A stretch of 64,000 nucleotides of DNA from Roseburia inulinivorans DSM 16841 (GTDB lineage: Bacteria; Bacillota; Clostridia; Lachnospirales; Lachnospiraceae). Shown here piece by piece: positions 37,359 through 46,905 of the stretch. The stretch's first letter is position 1. The number at the start of each line of letters is the position of its first letter. The stretch covers positions 1 to 64,000 of the forward strand of contig NZ_ACFY01000156.1 of assembly GCF_000174195.1 (NCBI RefSeq), in the 5' to 3' direction. The translations under genes were made by a program, and so were the position numbers. Under the pieces are notes generated by a model. It worked only from the letters and a program-made list of their open reading frames with translations. It was not told the DNA's origin and ran no database searches.

Positions 37359-37700
37359 TTACAGATCATTAAATATCTGGTAAATATCTATCTTGAGTGC
37401 GTCAGTATCCGTCATCCCAATAAACCTGCATCCATATTTATAACCGCCCTCCGGCAAAGCATCTCTCCGGACGATTTCAATAACAGCATCCACAACTTCT
37501 TTCGTCCAGATCTGAATCCTTGTATCGTAATAGCTCCCAATCTCAAGATCTGCCTTCGACTTAAATCCGAGACCGCTTCTTGAAATATCTGTCACCTCGA
37601 CATGGACATATTTCAAAGTGGTCACGCTTTCTTCATCTAATCGTTCTAATTCAACCATGACTTCCAGATCAAGTCTCTTATGCTTTCTCCGCTCCTCCAT
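37359..37700 (-). CDS. PilZ-domain protein, predicted c-di-GMP receptor
   Basis: 113 residues, a single PilZ domain. Both ligand motifs are present: Arg-rich RRKHKR (residues 4-9) and DISRSGLGF (about 38-46, the D/NxSxxG motif). RBS GGAG. It precedes the TraX-like gene on the same strand. No cyclase or phosphodiesterase lies in the window. Binding of c-di-GMP is inferred from the motifs. Confidence 0.85.
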   Translation of the reverse strand: MEERRKHKRLDLEVMVELERLDEESVTTLKYVHVEVTDISRSGLGFKSKADLEIGSYYDTRIQIWTKEVVDAVIEIVRRDALPEGGYKYGCRFIGMTDTDALKIDIYQIFNDL

Positions 37701-37768
37701 ACCTCACTTCTCCTTCATGAAATATTTAAGATAATTGTATAACAAGTTCTTTGCGATTACAAGTAGTT

Positions 37769-38806
37769 TTAAGACTCCCGGTCTACAATAAACATCGCAT
37801 CGCCAAAACTGAAAAAACGATATTTTTCTTCTACTGCGGTCTCATAGGCTGCCAGTACATGTTCTCTTCCGGCAAGTGCGGATACAAGCATTACCAGTGT
37901 GGATTCCGGCAGATGGAAATTAGTGATCAGTGCATCGATGACTTTGAACTGATATCCCGGATAAATAAAAATTTCTGTCCATCCGCTTTTTTCTGTGAGG
38001 AAACCATTCTCGTCCGCAGCAGACTCTAAAGTTCTGGTGCTTGTTGTTCCCACTGCAATGACACGGTGGCCTTCTTTTTTCGCTTTATTGATCTTATCCG
38101 CTTCTGACTGTTCGATTTTATAAAATTCAGAATGCATATGATGCTTTAACACATCTGTTTCCTTGACCGGACGGAACGTTCCAAGTCCGACATGCAGTGT
38201 TACTTCCGCAATTTCTACCCCCATGTCACGCACCTGCTGCAACAATTCCGGTGTGAAATGAAGCCCTGCTGTCGGAGCTGCAGCGGATCCGTCATATTTG
38301 GCATAGACTGTCTGGTAACGGTTCTTATCCTGAAGCTGATGTGTAATGTACGGTGGCAGCGGCATCTGGCCAAGCCGGTCTAATATCTCTTCGAAAATCC
38401 CTTCATAATGGAACTGGATGAGCCGGTTGCCTTCCTCTACAATATCGACAACTTCACCGGTCAAAATCCCTTCGCCGAAAACAATTTTCGTTCCGATCTT
38501 GCATTTCTTTCCCGGTTTTACGAGTGTTTCCCAGATATCATTTTCTTTTCTTTTTAAGAGAAGGATTTCGATTTTGGCCTCGGTACCTTCCTTCACGCCA
38601 TAAAGACGTGCCGGGATTACCTTTGTGTTATTAATGACAAGGCAGTCGCCCGGTCTTAAATACTCTGTAATATCCTTAAAATGTCTGTGTTCCACTTCTC
38701 CTGTGATCTTATCTAAAACCATCAGTCTGGAGCTGGAACGATCCTCCAATGGATCCTGTGCAATGAGTTCCTGTGGAAGATCATAATAAAAATCTTTTAC
38801 ATCCAT
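37769..38806 (-). CDS. queA: S-adenosylmethionine:tRNA ribosyltransferase-isomerase
   Basis: Forms epoxyqueuosine in tRNA by moving the ribosyl part of SAM to 7-aminomethyl-7-deazaguanine. 345 residues; family motifs are [57 protein letters not shown] and [15 protein letters not shown]. The ATG at 38806 has GGAG 7 bases upstream; the frame is open for 22 more codons, but those fall in the terminator hairpin of pheT. Separate from pheT by that terminator. Confidence 0.96.
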   Translation of the reverse strand: MDVKDFYYDLPQELIAQDPLEDRSSSRLMVLDKITGEVEHRHFKDITEYLRPGDCLVINNTKVIPARLYGVKEGTEAKIEILLLKRKENDIWETLVKPGKKCKIGTKIVFGEGILTGEVVDIVEEGNRLIQFHYEGIFEEILDRLGQMPLPPYITHQLQDKNRYQTVYAKYDGSAAAPTAGLHFTPELLQQVRDMGVEIAEVTLHVGLGTFRPVKETDVLKHHMHSEFYKIEQSEADKINKAKKEGHRVIAVGTTSTRTLESAADENGFLTEKSGWTEIFIYPGYQFKVIDALITNFHLPESTLVMLVSALAGREHVLAAYETAVEEKYRFFSFGDAMFIVDRES

Positions 38807-38842
38807 GATTGTTCTCCATCTATTAGCATTTTCTGTACATAA

Positions 38843-38868
38843 CAAAGAGCCGCTGCTGCGACTCTTTG
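38843..38868 (-). terminator. Intrinsic terminator after pheT
   Basis: CAAAGAG (38843-38849) and CTCTTTG (38862-38868) form a stem that extends inward with GC pairs; on the minus strand it ends in TTTG-TTATG. It sits 16 bases after the pheT stop and before the queA start. Confidence 0.65.
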
Positions 38869-38884
38869 CCATGTTTCTATCATA

Positions 38885-41302
38885 TTATGCACGAAGCCTG
38901 ATATCAAGTGTTTTCTCTAAGTTCTTTAAGATTTTCTTGACAAAACCTTCCACTCTTTCCGTTGTGAATTCTTCGTCAGCCGGAGTAAATACAACTGAGA
39001 ATGCCATGCTCTTCTTATCCGGTCCAAGCTGGATTCCTTCGTAGACATCGAATAATGTTACATCTGTGACATAATCGCAGGCCTCTTTGATACCATTTTC
39101 AATCTGCGCACAGGTGATGTTTTTGTCTACCACAAATGCGAAATCACGTTTTTCTTCTGCATATTTTGGCAACGGAGTAAAGATCTGCTCTTTTCCATAC
39201 CATTTTTTCAGGGATGCAAGATCAATCTCCATGACGTAAGCCGGTACACGCATATCAAGTTCATCCATGATCTCGTAAGAAACCTTTCCAAGATATCCGA
39301 CTTTCTCACCCTCACAGAAAATCTCTGCTGTCTGATATGGATGAAGGAATGTATTCTCGGCTGCCTCGTATGTGAATGTAATATTCAGTGCATCTGCAAC
39401 CGTCTCTGCAAATCCTTTTAATGTGTAGAAAGATTCCTTCTCGCCAAATAATCCAACGCACAGTGTCTCTCTCTCATCCGGATACTCCGTAAGTGGGAGA
39501 TCTTTTGGAATAAATACATTTCCAAGTTCGAAGATTCTTCCCTCTAAAATTGCTTTTTTCTGGTTTCTTGCCATCGCATGGATCATCTGCGGTGCAAGTG
39601 TAGTTCTCATCAGTGAAAGATCAATATTAATTGGATTGATCAGACGGATTGCATGTCTCTCTTTTGCATCTTCCGGCAGTCTTAACAGATCCAGATCAGA
39701 CGGTGAGAAGAAGGAGTAATGAATTCCCTCATAAGCTCCTGCTGCACAGAGTGCACGTTTGATTTTAAGTTCTGTCTTCTGTTTTAAGTTTAATCCACCT
39801 AATGTCACTTTCGCAGTCGGCATAAAGGTTGGGATTACATGCTCATAGCCATACATACGGATCACTTCCTCCGCCACATCCGGGTAAGAATCCATATCTT
39901 CACGGTAAGCAGGAATCTGCAATGTCAGCTCATCACCGTTGATGACCGGTGCAAAATTTAAAGCAGTAAGAATACGAACGATGTCAGCATCTGGGACTTC
40001 GATTCCAAGAACCCCATTGACACGTTTTACACTTACTTTCATCTCTTTTGGCTCGATGGAGTTTCCGGTAGACACTTCAATGTGTGTGGAAGAAACTTTA
40101 CCACAGCCTAACTCCTCTACTAAATGAAGAGCACGTTTCATTGCCATAACAGTTGTGTATTCGTAAACACCCTTTGCATACATTGCGCTGGAATCAGAGG
40201 ACTGTCCCAGTGCCCTGGAGCTTTTACGGATGTTGTCGCGGGCAAATTTTGCAGCCTCGAACATCACTTCTTTTGTGGTGTCCTGGATTTCAGAATTCAA
40301 ACCACCCATAATACCTGCCAGTGCAACCGGTTTTTTACCGTCACAGATGACAAGATTTGAATTATTTAATTCAAATTCTTTTTCGTCTAATGTTGTGATC
40401 TTCTCGCCATCATCTGCACGTCTGACATTAATCTCGTCACCCTCTAAATATGCATAGTCGAATGCATGCATCGGCTGACCTAACTCTTTTAGGACGTAGT
40501 TTGTGATATCTACGATATTGGAGATACCACCGATTCCGACTAATGCCAGTCTTCTTCTCATCCATGCAGGAGATTCCTTGATCTCAACATCATGAACATA
40601 GTGTGCGATATATCTCGGGCAGAGATCTTTCGCAGAAACAGTTACATGGAAATCCTTCTTTACATCTGTCTCTGTGAAATCAAGTGCAGGCTCTTTGCAT
40701 TCTTTTCCGAGAACGGCTGCTACTTCTCTTGCGATACCGTAAATACTCTGGCAGTCAGGACGGTTTGCGGTGATCGCAATGTCAAAAATCCAGTCATCCA
40801 TTCCAAGGATCGGTTTTACGTCTGCTCCAACTCTGGCATCTTCCGGTAACACAAGTAATCCGTTGTATCCTGCGCCCGGATATAAATCTTCGTTTAATCC
40901 AAGCTCTGTTCCGGAACAAAGCATACCAAAGGATTCATATCCGCGGAGCTTGCCTTTTTTAATTGTCATCACACCTTCGATCGTGACATGGTCTTTTGCA
41001 GTTGCATAAACTGTTGCGCCTACGAGTGCGAGTGGGAATTTGCCGCCTGCATGGACATTGTCTGCTCCACAGCAGATCTGGAAGGTTCCGTGCTCACCGG
41101 CATTTACCTGACATAAGCTTAAGTGTGTGTCAGGAATTGGCTCGCATGTCTCAACCAGACCTACAACAACGCCGCTTACATCTTTTCCAACTTCAATCAG
41201 TTCCTCAACTTCAAATCCACAGGAAAAAAGTTTTTCCTCTAACTCCTTTGGAGTAACATCTATATCTACATAATCTTTTAACCAGCTTAATGGTGCTAAC
41301 AT
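38885..41302 (-). CDS. pheT: Phenylalanine--tRNA ligase beta subunit
   Basis: 805 residues. Domains in order: EMAP/tRNA-binding (about 40-150), B3/B4 editing (about 210-390), B5 (about 400-475), catalytic-like core, and a C-terminal anticodon-binding FDX-ACB domain (about 710-805, with PLPKYAEEKRDFAFVVDK). RBS AGGAGA. It forms the alpha2-beta2 enzyme with pheS. Unusually, a 225-bp inverted-repeat element separates it from pheS. Confidence 0.97.
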   Translation of the reverse strand: MLAPLSWLKDYVDIDVTPKELEEKLFSCGFEVEELIEVGKDVSGVVVGLVETCEPIPDTHLSLCQVNAGEHGTFQICCGADNVHAGGKFPLALVGATVYATAKDHVTIEGVMTIKKGKLRGYESFGMLCSGTELGLNEDLYPGAGYNGLLVLPEDARVGADVKPILGMDDWIFDIAITANRPDCQSIYGIAREVAAVLGKECKEPALDFTETDVKKDFHVTVSAKDLCPRYIAHYVHDVEIKESPAWMRRRLALVGIGGISNIVDITNYVLKELGQPMHAFDYAYLEGDEINVRRADDGEKITTLDEKEFELNNSNLVICDGKKPVALAGIMGGLNSEIQDTTKEVMFEAAKFARDNIRKSSRALGQSSDSSAMYAKGVYEYTTVMAMKRALHLVEELGCGKVSSTHIEVSTGNSIEPKEMKVSVKRVNGVLGIEVPDADIVRILTALNFAPVINGDELTLQIPAYREDMDSYPDVAEEVIRMYGYEHVIPTFMPTAKVTLGGLNLKQKTELKIKRALCAAGAYEGIHYSFFSPSDLDLLRLPEDAKERHAIRLINPINIDLSLMRTTLAPQMIHAMARNQKKAILEGRIFELGNVFIPKDLPLTEYPDERETLCVGLFGEKESFYTLKGFAETVADALNITFTYEAAENTFLHPYQTAEIFCEGEKVGYLGKVSYEIMDELDMRVPAYVMEIDLASLKKWYGKEQIFTPLPKYAEEKRDFAFVVDKNITCAQIENGIKEACDYVTDVTLFDVYEGIQLGPDKKSMAFSVVFTPADEEFTTERVEGFVKKILKNLEKTLDIRLRA

Positions 41303-41331
41303 GATAAGTCTCCTTTTCTTTTATCTCTATC

Positions 41332-41556
41332 TAGATAATTGCGAAACTCCTCATATTCTGCTTTCAATTGTTCAAAATTAACAAAAACATTCAAGACACG
41401 CTCCCGCTATGTGTCACTCGCAACGGTACTAAGAAGCCAGGCACAACTTACAGTTGTACCTACCTTCTAAGAACCGGCGGTTCCCCAATGTCTTTCATGT
41501 CTTTTGTTAATTTTTCACAATTCAATTTACACTTTCATGAGTTTCGCAATTATCTA
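41332..41556. mobile_element. MITE-like element, copy 1, between pheS and pheT
   Basis: 225 bp without a coding frame. It begins TAGATAATTGCGAAACTC and ends GAGTTTCGCAATTATCTA, an 18-bp perfect terminal inverted repeat that continues imperfectly inward (CTCAT/ATGAG). It is flanked by a 10-bp direct repeat TATCTCTATC (41322-41331 and 41557-41566), the mark of target-site duplication. An inner inverted repeat (GGTACTAAGAAG with CTTCTAAGAACC) would make the whole unit fold on itself. Copy 2 at 42629 has the same plan and orientation. Confidence 0.85.
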
Positions 41557-41574
41557 TATCTCTATCTGTTTGTC

Positions 41575-42597
41575 TTAGTCATCGATCTGTTTTAATACAC
41601 GCATATCGGACTCAAACAGTAATTTGATGTTGTTGATACCATATTTTAACATTGCGATACGCTCAATACCGATACCGAATGCAAAGCCACTGTACTCATT
41701 GGTATCAATTCCACAACCCTCTAAAACTTTATTGTTAACAACACCTGCTCCTAATACTTCGATCCATCCTGTACCTTTGCAGAGTTTGCATCCGCATCCG
41801 CCACACTGGAAACAGCTTACATCAACTTCTACGGAAGGCTCTGTGAATGGGAAGTAGGATGGACGAAGACGTGTGGTCGTCTCTTTTCCGAAAATCTTCT
41901 TTACAAGTTCATCTAACATTCCCTTTAAGTCGCAGAGTGTAATTCCCTTATCTACCACAAGACCTTCCATCTGTGTAAACATCGGGGAATGTGTTGCATC
42001 ATCATCGGAACGGAATACCTTACCAGGGGAAATAATCTTGATTGGTGGTTTCTTTGCTTCCATAACATGTATCTGTCCTGCAGATGTCTGGGTACGGAGC
42101 AGGAATTCCGGTGAGAGGTAGAAAGTATCCTGCATGTCTCTTGCCGGATGATCCTGAGGTGTATTCAAAGCTGTGAAGTTATAGTAATCTGTCTCAATCT
42201 CTGTTCCCTCATAAACTTCAAATCCCATAGAGGCAAAAATATCAATGAGCTGGTTACGGACCTGTGTCACCGGGTGCATATTTCCTTTTTCATGCTTCAC
42301 TGCCGGCATCGTAACATCGATTTTCTCTGCTTCATATCTTTTCTTTAAGGCATCTGCCTCTAATTTTTTCATTTTCTCTTCGAGAATTGTCTCGATTGCA
42401 GAACGTGTATCGTTTACCCACTGTCCTACTTTTGGTCTGTCTTCAGGTGCTACATCTTTCATTCCTTTTAATACTGCTGTAAGTTCACCTTTTTTGCCAA
42501 GCACTGCCTGTCTGACTTCGTTCAGACGCTCTAATCCGTCAGATCCCTCGATCTCTGCAATTGCTTTCTCTCTGATCTGCTGCAATTTGTCTTTCAT
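41575..42597 (-). CDS. pheS: Phenylalanine--tRNA ligase alpha subunit
   Basis: 340 residues with the class II core: motif 2 region [21 protein letters not shown], motif 3 [14 protein letters not shown] near the C-terminus, and an N-terminal coiled coil. A Cys cluster ([14 protein letters not shown]) near residue 270 is present, as in many Firmicute PheS. The start at 42597 is preferred: AGGAG ends 8 bases before it, while the ATG at 42603 is only 2 bases away. Expression passes a Phe T-box and a 223-bp insertion in the leader. Confidence 0.97.
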   Translation of the reverse strand: MKDKLQQIREKAIAEIEGSDGLERLNEVRQAVLGKKGELTAVLKGMKDVAPEDRPKVGQWVNDTRSAIETILEEKMKKLEADALKKRYEAEKIDVTMPAVKHEKGNMHPVTQVRNQLIDIFASMGFEVYEGTEIETDYYNFTALNTPQDHPARDMQDTFYLSPEFLLRTQTSAGQIHVMEAKKPPIKIISPGKVFRSDDDATHSPMFTQMEGLVVDKGITLCDLKGMLDELVKKIFGKETTTRLRPSYFPFTEPSVEVDVSCFQCGGCGCKLCKGTGWIEVLGAGVVNNKVLEGCGIDTNEYSGFAFGIGIERIAMLKYGINNIKLLFESDMRVLKQIDD

Positions 42598-42628
42598 TTT
42601 CATTTCTCCTTTTTCATAAACATCTTTC

Positions 42629-42851
42629 TAGATAATTGCGAAACTCCTCATAACTTCTCTAAATTGTTCAAAATTAACAAAATTTTCGAAAACACGCTCT
42701 CGCTACGTGTCGCTGGTAACGGTACTAAGAAGCCAGTCACGATTGACATCGCACCTGCCTTCTAAGAACCGACCGCTCCCCAGTGTTTTCTCAAGCTTTT
42801 ATTAATTTTTCACAATTCAATTTAGGTTTTTATGAGTTTCGCAATTGTCTA
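42629..42851. mobile_element. MITE-like element, copy 2, in the pheS leader
   Basis: 223 bp with the same ends as copy 1 (TAGATAATTGCGAAACTC at the left; GAGTTTCGCAATTGTCTA at the right, one mismatch). It is flanked by a 12-bp direct repeat TAAACATCTTTC (42617-42628 and 42852-42863). The interior closely resembles copy 1 (shared blocks such as AACGGTACTAAGAAGCCAG and CTTCTAAGAACCG). It lies between the T-box terminator and the pheS ribosome site, so it is transcribed with the operon. Confidence 0.85.
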
Positions 42852-42870
42852 TAAACATCTTTCAGGACAT

Positions 42871-43165
42871 AAAAAAGGAACCATCCTCCCTTAGTAGGGA
42901 CGAATGATTCCGCGGTACCACCCTGATTCTTCTCTTCTTTATCCGAAGAAAAGCACTTTGTAGATACGTAACGTGTATCAGGCGTCATCTGCTATTTACA
43001 AGATCTCCTGCGTTCACAAATGCGGCTCCTGTGTGAAATTCGATTCCTATCTTACCTTAAGCTGGCTCTCAGCCGGTGACCCGCTCTCTCTTTAAAAAGT
43101 ATAGTGCTCTACTGACACATTCACAGCCTTTTCCTATTTCTGATGCCCATGATCAGCATCAAATT
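42871..43165 (-). ncRNA. T-box leader (Phe) of pheST
   Basis: The antiterminator core AGGGTGGTACCGCG is at 42924-42911 on the minus strand. Downstream, GGAATCATTCGTCCCT...AGGGAGGATGGTTCC (42911-42877) is the terminator stem, followed by six T. Upstream is a long Stem I region. The codon TTC at 43037-43035, in GAATTTCACAC, is the best candidate specifier and fits Phe. Uncharged tRNA-Phe would favour read-through into pheS. Confidence 0.93.
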
Positions 43166-43173
43166 CAATTGCT

Positions 43174-43202
43174 ATTCTATCACAGGGTTTTCTAAAACTC
43201 AA
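43174..43202 (-). promoter_or_regulatory. Promoter of the pheST leader
   Basis: Minus strand: TTGAGT (43202-43197), 17-base spacer, TAGAAT (43179-43174). It overlaps the last codons of the upstream yihY gene. Confidence 0.6.
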
Positions 43203-44064
43203 CCCCTTTTTTCTTTGTCCGGTCACGCTTAAGCCATTTGCGGAAACTTTCATTGAAGATCACGTTCACTTCTGCACTCATCATCATAATATACATGCAA
43301 AAATAAAGCCAGAGCATGATCAATGCGATGGTTGTCAGACTGCCATACATAGAAAATCCATTAAAGTAATCCACATAAATGGACAAAGCAAACGAAAACA
43401 CATACCACGCCACCGCGCAGATCGCTGCGCCCGGAATCTGGCTTTTAAACGTCAGTTTTTTGTTTGGCAGCATGGTAAAAATAATATCAAAAAATACAAA
43501 TAAAATTCCAAAAAGCACAAAGCCACGAAGTCTTACGATCAGATCCGTCAGACTCTGCAATAGCGGAATATACTCTACCGCAAGATCATGCAGCGTATTT
43601 CCAAAGACCAGGACAACCAGTGTAAATACAACTGCAAACAAAAATACGATCGTATAGACGATTGCCCAGAGTCTTAACACAAACCAGTTTCGGTTTTCCT
43701 CCAGGTCATTGACCGAATTCAGTCCATCTGTCATATACTGGATTCCCTTGGCAGCAGACCAGATTGCCACGATCGCCGTAATGGAGATGATTCCAACCGA
43801 ACGGTTATATACTTCATCCGTGATTGAAATCAAAAAAGCTGAAATGTAATCTGGCAATGCAGTCTGATACATTTTTAACAAAGTCCCCTCCGTGATCGGT
43901 GTGTATTGAAGAAGGGAAGAAAACACCATCAAAAATGGAATTGTCGATAATATAATAAAAAATGCCGACTGGGCAGAATATGCATTGATCTTATCCCGCT
44001 TACATTTATCAAAAAAAGATTTTCCGTTTCCGATAATCTTCCAAATCAATTTTCTTTCCTCCAT
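43192..44064 (-). CDS. YihY/virulence-factor BrkB family membrane protein
   Basis: 290 residues, about six membrane spans, UPF0761 family (once called RNase BN in error). Family motifs: SAQSAFFIILSTIPFLMVF, IWSAAKGIQYMTDGLN and WLYFCMYIMMMSAEVN. The ATG at 44064 has no ribosome site, but GGAGG inside the first codons lies 8 bases before an in-frame TTG at 44049, which may be the true start. It follows the SpoIID-like gene closely. Function unknown. Confidence 0.85.
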   Translation of the reverse strand: MEERKLIWKIIGNGKSFFDKCKRDKINAYSAQSAFFIILSTIPFLMVFSSLLQYTPITEGTLLKMYQTALPDYISAFLISITDEVYNRSVGIISITAIVAIWSAAKGIQYMTDGLNSVNDLEENRNWFVLRLWAIVYTIVFLFAVVFTLVVLVFGNTLHDLAVEYIPLLQSLTDLIVRLRGFVLFGILFVFFDIIFTMLPNKKLTFKSQIPGAAICAVAWYVFSFALSIYVDYFNGFSMYGSLTTIALIMLWLYFCMYIMMMSAEVNVIFNESFRKWLKRDRTKKKGVEF

Positions 44065-44076
44065 TGTTACTGCAAT

Positions 44077-46331
44077 TTATTCATCATCCTGATTCGCAAA
44101 TTCACTTTTTTCTGTCAGACTGGTAATCGAGACATCTTTATAGAAGAAATGCAAAATATCTTGATAATTCATCCCGGTTTTTGCCAGACCATTGGCACCA
44201 TTCTGGCTCATGCCAAGTCCGTGTCCGTAACCTCCGCCATATAGAGTGTATGTTTCGTCTGCTTCGTTCACAAGACTGGCAAACGCACTTGGCAGAATCG
44301 TCACCTCAGCACTCTCACTTCCATCCTGATACGCAATGTTTGCCGCGCCAAGTCCTAGTACTTTACGAATATTATACTCGGAAAAAACTTTTACCATACC
44401 ATGTTCATAGGAAAGCCGTAACGTCAGGATGGAACCTGACGCACTCCGTTTCTCCACTTCGATGCCTTTCAGCTTTCCAAAATCTGCCATGGAGTCCGTC
44501 TCATTTTTACCATTAGATTCATAATATATCACGTTCCTTGGAGAAATGGAATGCCTGTTTTCCAAAATTTGCCGGATTCCGGCTTCTTTTCCGTTAAAAT
44601 CCGCCTGTGCACTCCAGCGATAATACTTGATCTCACTGTCAAATCCTGTCTGTGGTTTCCGGATATAATCTAAAAATGTTTTCTCATCTGACAGATCAAT
44701 ATCTGTCTCCGGCGTATTTAAGCATACTTTTTCAGGTACCCATAGTTTTCCATCTCTTCCGGATTCCATACCTCTGCGGTGTCCGTGTAACCCATAGACG
44801 TCGAGAAATAATATGCTTCGATTACTTCGTCCGCATAAGTCATTACCTCATGTTTTGTCTCCTCCACCGCCTGTCTGGATGCCTCGCCCGCCTCTACTTT
44901 ATTATAAACCTGATAGGACGTACTGTCGTTGATATGCGCTCCGAAAGCCGCCAGATCTGCCCTCATAAGCTGAATATAGGCATAGCTTCTCGCACAGACT
45001 GCCTGCGCCTTTAATGCCTCTTTTTCATAGGTAGATGGCATCTCACTTGGAACCACTGCAGTAAGATAAGTTTCAAACGGAACACTGTTCACAACGGTGT
45101 AGCCCTCCTCGTAACGGCGCACCTCCACACTGCCGGAATATCCGTTTGAGATGGTATTTCCCGCTTCATCACACAGAAAAATCTTTCCATTTTCCGTTGC
45201 AGGCTGAATGGAAAATGTATCATCACGTTCTGTAAACCACGTACTTACATCAAGCAGCGTTCCCGCCGCATAGTCCGACACAGTTTCACCAAACTTAATA
45301 CTTGCATCCACATCTGCTTTCAGATAAACTGCGGAGCGGAATCTTCCACCATCGTCTGCCAGTAACAGAACCCGGATATTTTCGATTACTGCCGGTGTCC
45401 TGATCAAAATTGCACAGACTTCTTCTTCCCCGATCACATAGGATACTTCCATGTTTCCGAGAACCACTTTCGAAATCGAACTCTCCGTGACATCTTCCCC
45501 TTCTAAAAGTTCATAAACCGGGATCTTCCCGGTATGGGAGATTCTTCCATAGCCTTCAATCTCTATCGTATTTTCATCATAGGACAATAATTTTCCACCG
45601 ATCTCCTGTTCTTTTTTTCGCACGATCTGGAGCTTTCCATTTGAAAAAACAAGATCCGCCACGCCTTCTGTCACATCTTTTTCCGATGCATCCATTGTAA
45701 TCTCATATTCTGCACCACCGGATAAAAAAGTAAGTGTTCCATCTTCGACAGCCTTGATATAAGTATTATATACCTCTGCTTCCTCTTCACTGATTCCCGC
45801 AATTCCAACACATTTACCATCCAGCAAATACAATCGGTAATTATCCCATGCTGTGAGAAAATGTTGTCCAAACTTTGATGGATAATCCCCCTCATTTGTG
45901 ACCAGAATGCATCCGCTGTCCGATTCAATCACATCCATCAGCAACAGATCCTGTGTTGTAACTGTTTTTTCATCATCTAGATAAGCAAGGATTTCTGTAT
46001 AAACAGCGTTCCACTCCCCGCGGTCTAGCGCAGCGTTCTCACTTTTCTCTGGAAGTTGTATGTAATCCTTTAATCCAAGAAACTCTAAAATTTCGCTGGC
46101 AGCCTTTTTTGTCAGATACTCCTGTTTCTGTAACAATATCTGCTCCCAGTCCATCTCCTTATATATAGAAAAAGACAGTTCATCCTGCACCTCTTCTACC
46201 GGAACATAATGCTCTGAATAAACGTCTTTATGATACCCTTTTTTCGTTCCTGCCAATAGCATGCCGCACAATATGAGTAACAAAATGACAAGCAGTCCGA
46301 TTTTTCTTTTCAAACGCACTTTCCCCCTCAC
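44077..46331 (-). pseudogene. SpoIID/LytB-domain protein, one frameshift
   Basis: Signal-anchor N-terminus (KIGLLVILLLILCGML), a long unknown extracellular region (about residues 40-380), then the SpoIID domain. SpoIID is a lytic transglycosylase needed for engulfment in Bacillus; the catalytic Glu lies in VVPSEMPSTYEKEALKAQAV. The C-terminus has YGHGLGMSQNGANGLA. One base is missing in the T-run 44728-44732; with it the frames join through GYLKKVCLNTPETDI. The length, about 750 residues, is twice that of SpoIID proper. The GTG at 46331 is close to its AGGGGG site; a TTG at 46313 with 8-base spacing is the better start. Confidence 0.85.
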
Positions 46332-46344
46332 GCACTACCTAAAA

Positions 46345-46373
46345 AGAAGCTGCTTTCTAAGAAAGCAGCTTCT
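46345..46373 (-). terminator. Intrinsic terminator upstream of the SpoIID-like gene
   Basis: A perfect 13-bp stem, AGAAGCTGCTTTC (46345-46357) with GAAAGCAGCTTCT (46361-46373), followed on the minus strand by TTTTT. It ends transcripts coming from the candidate RNA region above it. Confidence 0.85.
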
Positions 46374-46374
46374 C

Positions 46375-46585
46375 GCTTTTGTATCTTCTGTTTTATTCTC
46401 GTGTGTATCTTCTATCTTCATTGGTACTTTTATGATTCTTTTGTGTCTCAAAAATGCTTTTGTACTTTCGGAATCTTTTGTACCTCACTATAAATCTTCT
46501 GTGTCTTGTGAACGCTTTTGTGTCTTCAAAACTTCTTCTGTACTTTATAAATTCTTTCGTACATTCTATCTTTTGTAATACCCAA
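46375..46585 (-). repeat. Degenerate short tandem repeats, about 18-20 bp
   Basis: On the minus strand the pattern G-T/A-C-ACAAAAG-N(7-9) recurs about nine times (for example GGTACAAAAGATTCCGAA, AGTACAAAAGCATTTTTG, AGACACAAAAGAATCATAA). The copies are diverged and no single frame is open through them. The array lies between the candidate RNA and its terminator. Confidence 0.6.
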
Positions 46586-46594
46586 AATGCCGTT

Positions 46595-46776
46595 TCCTAC
46601 AATTTTGACTCCTAGCCAACGCTAGGTGGGTAACCTCAATCAAGCTTTTGCCTTCCCCCGCCGCCGTAGCGAATTACTGAGGCCTGGCATCCAATTGAAA
46701 ATGTTGGAATCCCGTTTAAAGTAAATGTAGGTTCAAAATAGTAGGGTGTCGCACATCCCAGGCTGTTTTTTGATAG
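46595..46776 (-). ncRNA. Candidate structured RNA, possibly 6S RNA
   Basis: A non-coding stretch with its own consensus-like promoter and a more GC-rich, structured sequence than its flanks. The 5' part reads GCCTGGGATGTGCGACACCC, reminiscent of the 5' arm of 6S RNA. A perfect hairpin CCTAGC-GTTG-GCTAGG lies near the 3' end, and CCTCA/TGAGG can close a central arm. ATTTTGAACCTACA near the 5' end can pair with TCAAAAT or TGTAGG near the 3' end. The length of about 180 bases suits 6S. The identity is a pattern match, not a proven assignment; tmRNA, RNase P and SRP RNA signatures are absent. Confidence 0.5.
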
Positions 46777-46780
46777 TCTT

Positions 46781-46809
46781 ATTATACTTTAATGTTCCCT
46801 GATTCACAA
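46781..46809 (-). promoter_or_regulatory. Promoter of the candidate structured RNA
   Basis: Minus strand: TTGTGA (46809-46804), 17-base spacer, TATAAT (46786-46781). No coding start follows, consistent with an RNA gene. Confidence 0.7.
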
Positions 46810-46905
46810 GCAAAAATTAATGCCGGAACGTAAAAAATACTACCAAAATTACTACTATTTTCTTGTAGTTTTATCCATTGACAAAATGGCAAAAACATGT
46901 TCCAC

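Noticed and set aside
41332..42851. The two inverted-repeat units as one composite transposon carrying pheS
   Set aside because: Each copy has its own different flanking duplication, so they inserted separately.
46261..46578. Plus-strand open frame over the short repeats
   Set aside because: The translation is low-complexity and repeat-driven, has no ribosome site, and overlaps the start of the SpoIID-like gene.
46375..46585. CRISPR array
   Set aside because: Units are short, diverged and contiguous, with no constant repeat or unique spacers, and no cas genes are in the window.
46595..46776. tmRNA, RNase P RNA or SRP RNA
   Set aside because: The tag frame, the conserved GAGGAAAGTCC-type P RNA core and the SRP GGAAG loop are all absent.
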